A DNA stretch of 64,000 nt, taken from assembly GCA_037833965.1 (NCBI GenBank), contig AP031355.1, positions 30,467,501 to 30,531,500 on the forward strand, in the 5' to 3' direction. Below the pieces are notes generated by a model. That model had not been told where the DNA came from and did no database searches. It worked only from the letters and a program-made list of their open reading frames with translations. The stretch comes from Marchantia polymorpha subsp. ruderalis (lineage: Eukaryota > Streptophyta > Marchantiopsida > Marchantiales > Marchantiaceae). The translations under genes were made by a program, and so were the position numbers. Shown here piece by piece: positions 58,047 to 64,000 of this stretch (the first letter of the stretch is position 1; the number at the start of each line of letters is the position of its first letter).

Positions 58047-61000
58047 ATGACCTTCGACCGGGCGGCGGAGAACGTCCCATTCTTGAATTCGCGATTCCAA
58101 TCTCTTGTGCGCGCTGCGCGCATCCATCTGCTGGCTGCGGAACACTCTCGACGTCGTCGCACAGGAGATTTCTTGTTGATTGAGGGAGAAGTGAGGGCGC
58201 GTGATTTGGAATTGAGAGCGATTAGAGTTTGCCGAGAGAGAAAGAAACGCGGGCAGTGCAGAAGTAGAATGAGCGGGCGAGCGAACCCCAGAAACGCAAT
58301 GACGAGACCGAGCAGATTGCGGATGGTGCCACTTCGCCTGCCGCAGAACGGGCTGCGCGCTTTCGAGGAGCGCTTAATAGCAAGAAAGCTCGATTTCTTG
58401 CTATGGGGATGGAATTACATCTGTGCGAATATGGTGCGCGAGTGGCTAGAGCCACAGGGACCACCCTCGCGCGGATTGCGTCCGCATGTTGATCGGTGGA
58501 CAGTCCAAGATTGGGCGCAGGCGTTGGGAAGATGTGCTGGCATGCCCGGGCATCTCCTTTTTGACAGTGAGAGCATCAAGGTGACCAAGCAAGAAGAGGC
58601 GCAATTTGTGGAGCTGTTCAAGACCGGGAGGTCAACCAAGAATGGGTACAGGACCCGTGATTACAAGGATCGATTTCGCCGGACTTTGTCCGCGGCGCTG
58701 ATGCAATTACTGCAGCCGCACCGCGCCTGCTACATCACATTGTGGCAGGTCTCTTTTGTGGAGTGCGTCATCGAGGGAACTCCAATTCACTGGGCGAGCA
58801 TCCTGCACAGGGTGATGCGACAGCACGCGTTTGAGGAGAAGGGGGGAACTCTAAACCATCTTTCTCCTTTCCTCATCAATTTTTATCGACAGCGGAATTG
58901 TTTGACAGCGGCGGAGCTTGAACATTTTCCGCCATTGTCCATTGACCATCCCGGGAAGTATGTGCGGGAGAACGAGGTCGACACTGATGCAGAGGAGTCA
59001 CCGACTTCGACCCCATCAAGACGGAGGGACGAAGGGAGACACACCCCTGCAGCGCGAGTGCCGCGGAAGCGGCGATGGAGGGAAGAGTCCGAAGAGGAGC
59101 AGCATCAAGAACCCTCTGCTCCCATTCGACCGCGGCCGCTGTGCGAGCCATACAGCCGGCCGAAGCAGAAGGCACGCAGACTGGTGTTACCAGCTGACAG
59201 TGCGGACACGGCGACAATTGCGACGGAGATAGGAAGTGCGTCGCCAGAGAGGCGAGAGGAAGCGCGGACGACCGCAGGAGCGACGGGCCACGCTGCAACC
59301 TCGTCGGGAGAGAGGCCGCCTACGGACCAAGGGCCTCCGGAGTTACCACGTGCGATGCGGACAGATGTTCCGTTTGCGCACAGGCGAACCTCCGCGGACG
59401 GACGAGCCTCCGCGGACCGGCGAACACAAGTGGACGTGGATCTACGCTTACGCGTGGGAAGGAGCAGTCCGCCTGTGCACAGGCGCTCACCTGTGCACAG
59501 GTCGCCTGTGCACAGGACACCTCCACACGTGCCGCCTGTGCACAGGCAAGAATCACCCCCGTTCCAACGGAGGAAGGGGAAGGAGCCGGCGGAAGAACCG
59601 CCTACGAGACACCGGCCCTCGGGGCCAGACCCTCCGGCGCACCACGCGCCGCAATTTGCGCCTTCAGCGCCAGGGCCTTCGAGCCGAGGAGATACGAGCA
59701 GGGAGCGTGCGGAGGCCGCACCATCGGCGGGAAGTCCGCCGATAGATGCGCCTTCGGCGGTAGGGCCTATAGGCCAAGGAACATCGGACGTGCGGCCCCC
59801 GGTCATGTCGCCTTCGGCGATAGATGTCCGCGGCGCTACGCCTGCGGCGGACAAGGCGCCGGCAAATGCGCCTGCGCACGGGCCGGGCACAGCCCCCACG
59901 GACCGATCAAGGGAGCAGCAGACGGAGGAGCGGAGTGACTGTCCGCGGGATGAAATCTCGATGCGCGATGCGCAATCCAACCCCGCGCAGCCACCCTCCG
60001 CTCGATCGCCTTCGGCGACGGACGACGGCGACAGAGAGAACGCGGTAGACCATCAACAAGCGAGAGACGGGGATGCCGCACGGGTACATTCGCCTTCCGC
60101 CTTAGACATTTTGGCGACGAGCAGCGAGGTTGCAGCCGTGCCTTCGCAGGCAGCACACGTCGACGACGTGCAGCCCCACTCAGGGCAGTCGCCGACGCAA
60201 TCAATGGCGACTGAAATTCTCCACTCGGATGATGACGACGGAGGCTCCACGGAAGAAATGTCAGGAGCAGAAGACACTGAGGAGGAGGAGGAGGAAATTG
60301 TTGGAGCGCCGGCGGCGGCGCTCTCTGAGCAGGTGATTCCGTTGCTGCGGTACTTGGATCGCAAGGTCGATAAATACGCCGACCCACTCCAGCCGGGATC
60401 TTACATCGAGTTAGTGCGGAGGCGGACTCGCACTAAAGTCCACACCAGCAAGCTATTAGCTAGAGTGGACCAGGAGTTGAGGGACTTGAAGGAGAAGCAG
60501 GAGTGCTTGTGGGGTCAGTACAAGCTTAATCAGAAATTCTACAAGCACACCGAGAAGATGAAGGATGAGAAACTGGGCGAGCTCACCAAGGAGCAGGTGA
60601 AGGTCAAGGAAGCACTCAACTCTGAGCAGGCCCAGAATCGGATTTTGTCAGAGGAGCTCGTGCGACAGACGCGGTTGTTGGAACAATGTCAGCTCGCACG
60701 GCAGGCGGATGAAGAGTTAATCCGCAGGTTACAGTCAGAGTGTGGCGAATTGAGAGCGCAACGTGCTGAAGCCGAATCGCAATTAGTGATAATTGAAGAG
60801 GATCGCAGGAAGGAGGCGGATCGCACGAAGGTGGAGACGGCGAGGCGAGTCGCCCACTGTCTCAAGGGCTACGCCCACTGGGAAGTGAAGGCGCAGGAGA
60901 AACTCACACTGCGTGAGTTTGAATTGCGCGCAGCCGGGTTGTTGTCAGGCGACAGTAGGAGTCGGCGGAAGGTAGCGAAGAAGCTTGAAGCCTTTCTGTC

Positions 61001-61184
61001 GAAGGCACAGGATACCATGTCCGCCCTCGAGGGGGAGGTGTCCGCGGCGTTGCAGCGGTTGGGACTGCGCAGTCGAGCGGAAGAGTGGCAGGGTAGGGAG
61101 TTAGTGCGCGGCAGTCGGCCGCGCAGGAGACGTAGTACAGGTTCCGCGGAGTGTAGTGTAGCGTGGTTCCGTGCAGGCGTGTAG
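58047..61184 (+). CDS. LTR-encoded coiled-coil protein, intact, 1045 residues (LTR 4)
   Basis: Open from ATG 58047 to TAG 61182-61184. The start shared with other copies is the ATG at 58299 (MTRPSRLRMVPLRLPQNGLR), giving 961 residues. The extra 84 codons correspond to a short upstream ORF that ends in stops in LTRs 1 and 2 but is fused in frame here. Head at ~85-330 (LDFLLWGWNYICANMVREWL, GRCAGMPGHLLF, NGYRTRDYKDRFRR, GTPIHWASIL, HLSPFLINFY); basic motif PRKRRWREE near 336; low-complexity Pro/Ser/Ala with PVHR repeats ~410-725; acidic patch; LLRYLDRKVDKYADP near 763; coiled coil ~808-950; Arg-rich tail ending WFRAGV. No known catalytic domain is visible. The long open frame despite a GC-rich repetitive middle suggests recent or ongoing selection. 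Confidence 0.8.
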   Translation: MTFDRAAENVPFLNSRFQSLVRAARIHLLAAEHSRRRRTGDFLLIEGEVRARDLELRAIRVCRERKKRGQCRSRMSGRANPRNAMTRPSRLRMVPLRLPQNGLRAFEERLIARKLDFLLWGWNYICANMVREWLEPQGPPSRGLRPHVDRWTVQDWAQALGRCAGMPGHLLFDSESIKVTKQEEAQFVELFKTGRSTKNGYRTRDYKDRFRRTLSAALMQLLQPHRACYITLWQVSFVECVIEGTPIHWASILHRVMRQHAFEEKGGTLNHLSPFLINFYRQRNCLTAAELEHFPPLSIDHPGKYVRENEVDTDAEESPTSTPSRRRDEGRHTPAARVPRKRRWREESEEEQHQEPSAPIRPRPLCEPYSRPKQKARRLVLPADSADTATIATEIGSASPERREEARTTAGATGHAATSSGERPPTDQGPPELPRAMRTDVPFAHRRTSADGRASADRRTQVDVDLRLRVGRSSPPVHRRSPVHRSPVHRTPPHVPPVHRQESPPFQRRKGKEPAEEPPTRHRPSGPDPPAHHAPQFAPSAPGPSSRGDTSRERAEAAPSAGSPPIDAPSAVGPIGQGTSDVRPPVMSPSAIDVRGATPAADKAPANAPAHGPGTAPTDRSREQQTEERSDCPRDEISMRDAQSNPAQPPSARSPSATDDGDRENAVDHQQARDGDAARVHSPSALDILATSSEVAAVPSQAAHVDDVQPHSGQSPTQSMATEILHSDDDDGGSTEEMSGAEDTEEEEEEIVGAPAAALSEQVIPLLRYLDRKVDKYADPLQPGSYIELVRRRTRTKVHTSKLLARVDQELRDLKEKQECLWGQYKLNQKFYKHTEKMKDEKLGELTKEQVKVKEALNSEQAQNRILSEELVRQTRLLEQCQLARQADEELIRRLQSECGELRAQRAEAESQLVIIEEDRRKEADRTKVETARRVAHCLKGYAHWEVKAQEKLTLREFELRAAGLLSGDSRSRRKVAKKLEAFLSKAQDTMSALEGEVSAALQRLGLRSRAEEWQGRELVRGSRPRRRRSTGSAECSVAWFRAGV
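59465..59550 (+). repeat. GCCTGTGCACAGGC palindromes inside the LTR 4 ORF
   Basis: Four copies in 77 bp: 59471-59484 and 59534-59547 (perfect), 59489-59502 (ACCTGTGCACAGGT, also perfect) and 59504-59516 (one end changed). All are in the frame CCT GTG CAC AGG (Pro-Val-His-Arg), so the protein carries a PVHR run absent from the other copies. Confidence 0.93.
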
Positions 61185-61230
61185 TGTAGTGTAGCGTAGT
61201 GCAGTGTAGTGTTAGGTAGGACTTAGAAGG

Positions 61231-61236
61231 TATAAA
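61231..61236 (+). promoter_or_regulatory. LTR 4 TATA box
   Basis: GGTATAAAATAG, 46 bp after the ORF stop, followed by CAGGCGTTTTGCCTGG, a hairpin with compensating changes relative to CAAGGC...GCCTTG in LTRs 1 and 2. Confidence 0.65.
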
Positions 61237-62523
61237 ATAGTTCCAGGCGTTTTGCCTGGGGTTCTTTCCCATCAGAAGTGCCGATCAGGAACCCATTTCC
61301 TTTGCGTGTTTGTGTCCTTGAGTTCTGTCACCACGCACGAGGAGTTACAACTTAGCGTTCCGCATTTTGTAGCTGAAGGCCTTCGGCCGAATGTTCAGAG
61401 CTAGTACATTGGTTAGAGACTTGAGTAGTTCGGATCTGCACCTGCGGGTGACTGCCGATGCTCAGAGCCAGTGACTAGTTAGATACTTGAACAGTTTCGC
61501 CCCTACACCTTCGAGTGTTTCTTTCTGATTGTACTCCTTGGGATTTTTCCCCTGAATGCCAAAGTGAAGTTTTGCTACTTCGTGTAAGCCTTGGTTGTAA
61601 ATTCAGGTTACGCTGCAGCAGGTGCCTTGAGGGTAACCCCTGTAGTATTTCTGGGAATGACAAGTGCCTAAGAATTCAAACTCTTCAATAGACTGTTATT
61701 GTGTTACTGGAATGTTTCTCAGTGAGTCCTTCAGTGCGGACCTGTGTTCTCTGCGCGTTTTGTGAGTTGAGAGTGTTGTTCACCGCGTCTGAGTGACTTC
61801 GATCCGAAGTAGGCAGTCCAAACCGGGTTTCCTACACTAGCAGCAAGCTAGTGGAAGTGTTGTAAAAGCCGGAGTTGGAAGTCACTACCCGCAGCTTCGC
61901 AGAGTGTACTCTTGAGAGACTTTCCCCCTGAAATCTTGAAGTAGAGGTCCTAACGGATCTCTGGGTTGTGTTTCTGTAGTTTCAGGTGTGTGTGTGTGTG
62001 TGTGTGTTACGCTGCACTGTGCGACCTCCGAGTGCGCTCCGAGTGGACACTTGCAGTATTTCTGGGAGTGACAGTCGCCTGAGAATTCAAACTCATCAAT
62101 AGTCTGTTAAACGTGACACTTTGTACCCTGTGTGTTCCTCTGTCCCTGTGGGTTCGACCTTTCTACCACTATATTGCAGTTTTAGCCTTTAGTGGGTTAT
62201 TACACCTCCTATGAGCGCGTGATTCCGCCGAAGGCGCATCGCCGAGGGCGTACGGGAATCCTTTCCGGCTGTGAACCCTAGCGCGAACGGCGCATGTCCG
62301 GCTACGAGTTTTCCGACGCTCATAACTTCTCCATTCCTGATCCATCTCCGACGCTCTTGGACTCGTTAGAACGAGCGTCCCGAGCTCTTTCTAATGCAAC
62401 TTCAACCAACTGGATCTACCGTGTATCCCGATTGTTATGAAGGTTTTCCCTTTCCGCGCTAGCGGCGCTTCGCCGAAGGCGCACTCATGGTCGGATGCCT
62501 TTAGAGGTCCGGGCCCTTCTCCT

Positions 62524-62647
62524 GACGTCTTTAGCAAAACCTCCTCCTGAGGTGTCTGCGCCGGAAGCGTAGCTTCCTTATACGCTAGAGGCGCGTGAGT
62601 AGAGACACCTCAGAAAAGGAGCTTTTGCCGAAGGCGCCGAAGACGTT
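62524..62647. repeat. Large inverted repeat in the LTR 3 5' part
   Basis: CTGAGGTGTCT (62547-62557) is an exact inverse of AGACACCTCAG (62603-62613). Outside it, ACGTCTTTAGCAAAACCTCC pairs imperfectly with GGAGCTTTTGC...GAAGACGT. Inside it, GGAAGCGTAGCTTCC is a further hairpin. RNA or single-stranded DNA from here could form a long branched stem. Confidence 0.8.
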
Positions 62648-62809
62648 GGCGTTGGTACATCCGACTACGTGATTCTTTGTGTCCTCGTGACGATCTCATC
62701 AATCCACTCTATTTAGCGTACCCTTCTCTAGCTACAAACACTGCTTTGGTACTAGTTTTCTAAAATTGTTTAAATTCTGCAAAAAAAACAAAAAGTGTGT
62801 TACCACATG

Positions 62810-62820
62810 CCCCCCTCCTC
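62810..62820 (-). other. Polypurine tract of the giant-LTR Ty3 element
   Basis: Minus-strand GAGGAGGGGGG, then CA, then the LTR start TGTGGTAAC. This is the only polypurine tract seen next to a giant LTR and is the key evidence that the ~5-kb unit is an LTR. Confidence 0.85.
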
Positions 62821-62844
62821 AATTGTGAGCGCCCACGCGAACAT

Positions 62845-64000
62845 TTACACGTGGTATTTCTTCAGACGCCATCCGTTCACGCGGGTGCCTAACCATTCTC
62901 CCGTCAGTTCTGCGAGTTGGATGGATCCATTTGGGAAAACTTCTATCACCTTGTAAGGTCCCATCCACCTCAAGTGGAGCTTGCCTGGAAATCTAGCATG
63001 TCTGCTATCGTATAGCAGAGCCAAGTCGCCCTTCTCCAGCAGTACTGGTTTGAGCCTTCGATCGTACTTCTCCTTCCGCCTGAGTTGTAATTGCTTTGTT
63101 CGATCTTCGGCCTCTTGACGTCTTTCCTCCAGTGCCATTACCTCTTGCAGTCGATATGCCTGACTCTCCTCCGCGTCCAGCCGTCTCTGATCTAAGGTCC
63201 TCTTGGTAGGTATCTCGAATTCGATGGGTAAAATCGGATGCTGCCCATAAACTAGAAAGTAAGGTGTTTGCCTGGTGGTGACTTTTTCTGCCGTTCTATA
63301 TGCCCATAAGGCGGCCGGTAGCTTGGTGTCCCAGTCATGAGCATGATTTACAGTCACTTTGAGGAGTATCTTACAGAGTAATCCATTGGACTTCTCTGTC
63401 AGACCATTTGCCTTGGGGTTGTATGGAGTAGTCTTCCGATGCTTAATCTGAAAGTGCCGCGTCAAACTCTCTATCACCTGATTCAGAAAGTGCGTTCCCC
63501 TGTCACTGACTATTTCTAGGGGGCACCCGTAGCGTGTGATGATTGATTCGAATAGGAACCGTGCTACTGCGGCTGCGTCGTCGTGCCTTGTGGCCTCTGC
63601 CTCCACCATCTTGGTCGCATAGTCTGTTGCTATCAATATGTAGCGCCTGCGCGTGCCTTTAGTGACAGGTTGTATTGGTCCCACGAAGTCGATCCCCCAT
63701 TTTTCAAATGGTGCCAATGGCATGATTGGTGTGAGAGGCCATCTCGTGGTCGGAGTCGGCCTTCCCTTCCTCTGGCAGCTGTCGCATTTGCGAACGTAGT
63801 CGTGTACATCTTTGAACATCGTCGGCCACCAGTATCCTGCATTCACAATTTTGGTCACTGTATTTCTGGTGGCGTAGTGACCACCAGCGTCTTCTGTGTG
63901 CATGGCTTTGACAACTCGCGGGACTTCAGACTCCTCTAGACATCTGCACAGCCTTTCGTCTGCCATTTTCTTGAACAAGACCCCCTGTTGAAGCTGGTAA
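62845..64000 (-). CDS. pol: Ty3 integrase, C-terminal end of Pol, partial
   Basis: The frame is open from the window edge to TAA at 62845-62847 (at least 384 codons). An HHCC finger is visible (H-x3-GGHYATRNT region, then CDSCQRKG). The catalytic core has the first Asp in WGIDFVGP, the second in SDRGTHFLN and the Glu in NGLTEKSNG, the D,D,E set of integrases. Beyond it a C-terminal domain has LRWMGPYKVIEVFPNGSIQL and ends NGWRLKKYHV, as in non-chromoviral plant Ty3 lineages of the Athila/Tat kind; there is no chromodomain. No premature stop occurs in the visible part. RT, RNase H, protease and gag should lie beyond 64000. Tat and Ogre relatives are known for very long LTRs and extra ORFs, which fits, but lineage assignment needs RT. 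Confidence 0.9.
   Translation of the reverse strand, partial: YQLQQGVLFKKMADERLCRCLEESEVPRVVKAMHTEDAGGHYATRNTVTKIVNAGYWWPTMFKDVHDYVRKCDSCQRKGRPTPTTRWPLTPIMPLAPFEKWGIDFVGPIQPVTKGTRRRYILIATDYATKMVEAEATRHDDAAAVARFLFESIITRYGCPLEIVSDRGTHFLNQVIESLTRHFQIKHRKTTPYNPKANGLTEKSNGLLCKILLKVTVNHAHDWDTKLPAALWAYRTAEKVTTRQTPYFLVYGQHPILPIEFEIPTKRTLDQRRLDAEESQAYRLQEVMALEERRQEAEDRTKQLQLRRKEKYDRRLKPVLLEKGDLALLYDSRHARFPGKLHLRWMGPYKVIEVFPNGSIQLAELTGEWLGTRVNGWRLKKYHV

Larger units (their letters stand above)
56800..62204 (+). mobile_element. Giant solo LTR 4 (5405 bp), nested in LTR 3
   Basis: Begins TGTGGTACCCCACTTTTGG and ends TTTAGTGGGTTATTACA. A perfect 5-bp duplication CCTCC lies at 56795-56799 and 62205-62209, and removing the unit rejoins the leader of LTR 3. 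It lies in the opposite orientation to its host. The end bases, ORF, TATA box, internal duplication and GT tract (61986-62007) match the other copies. The insertion point is about 760 bp upstream of the LTR 3 ORF start, between that ORF and the LTR 3 5' end. Confidence 0.93.
52523..64000 (-). mobile_element. Giant-LTR Ty3 element, 3' portion; runs off the window
   Basis: On the minus strand the order is pol (integrase end, 62845-64000), a 24-nt gap, polypurine tract, then a 3' LTR covering 62807-62210 and 56799-52523 with solo LTR 4 removed (about 4875 bp). The LTR starts TGTGGTAACACAC and ends GGGTTATTACA, with GTCAC (52518-52522) as the flanking target site. The base next to the LTR start at 62808 does not repeat GTCAC, so this unit is not a solo LTR. 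Its 5' LTR should lie beyond 64000. This is the copy that shows what the ~5-kb units are. Confidence 0.85.

Noticed and set aside
59105..59980. Long minus-strand open frames opposite the LTR ORFs (also 23614-24463, 43488-44317, 28547-29287)
   Set aside because: They mirror the Pro/Ser/Ala-rich coding strand, whose near-palindromic GC-rich words leave all frames open. They have no conserved start or domain.

Overview
This is a nuclear window from a plant. The signs are: a gene with a WRC zinc motif (C-x9-C-x10-C-x2-H) and consensus GT-AG introns; a Ty3 chromovirus primed with the plant-typical initiator-Met site TGGTATCAGAGC; a plant-type hAT relic; and a Copia relic. The species cannot be fixed from sequence alone; a bryophyte or other early-diverging land plant is a guess. 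I saw no rRNA or tRNA gene and no CRISPR array.

Layout. 1-11.4 kb is mid-GC, low-copy DNA with one multi-exon gene model (6993-10497) and a few exon-like stretches. 11.4-21.2 kb is a very AT-rich block that holds decayed copies of families also present in better condition in the window: chromovirus LTRs, a hAT element and an old minus-strand LTR. 20.65-37.0 kb is a minus-strand Copia relic that has been split twice: by a 5.08-kb solo LTR (21232-26314) and by an older, shorter relative (27438-36882), which is itself split by a young chromovirus (29703-35764). 37.1-41.26 kb and 46.2-47.9 kb are AT-rich again, flanking a second giant solo LTR (41262-46172). 47.9-52.5 kb is mid-GC with minus-strand exon-like fragments. 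From 52523 to the window edge there is a minus-strand Ty3 element whose 3' LTR is about 4.9 kb. A third giant solo LTR (56800-62204, plus strand) is nested inside that LTR. The integrase end of the element's pol lies at 62845-64000.

Main result. The repeated ~5-kb units here are LTRs, not whole elements. They begin TG (or a decayed form) and end ACA, the solo copies carry 5-bp target duplications, they contain no internal LTRs, and one unit starts just after a polypurine tract that follows an integrase gene. Each LTR carries a long gene upstream of its own TATA box, that is, in U3. The encoded protein has a conserved head, a basic motif, a low-complexity middle and a coiled-coil tail. It is intact in the 3' LTR of the Ty3 element (851 residues) and in the nested solo LTR (1045 residues), and broken in the other copies. 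The position is analogous to a U3-encoded accessory gene placed 3' of pol. Different copies are filled with different short palindromes (CGCCTTCGGCG; GCCTGTGCACAGGC; CCGACTCGCAGTCGG), in both the non-coding leader and the coding region.

Second result. The young chromovirus has a textbook -1 frameshift signal at its gag/pol junction: G GGA AAC, a 7-nt spacer, and an 8-bp stem whose loop can pair downstream as a pseudoknot. It also has two small related leader ORFs. It is dead through stops that fit C-to-T or G-to-A changes, the same direction of decay as in the AT-rich blocks.
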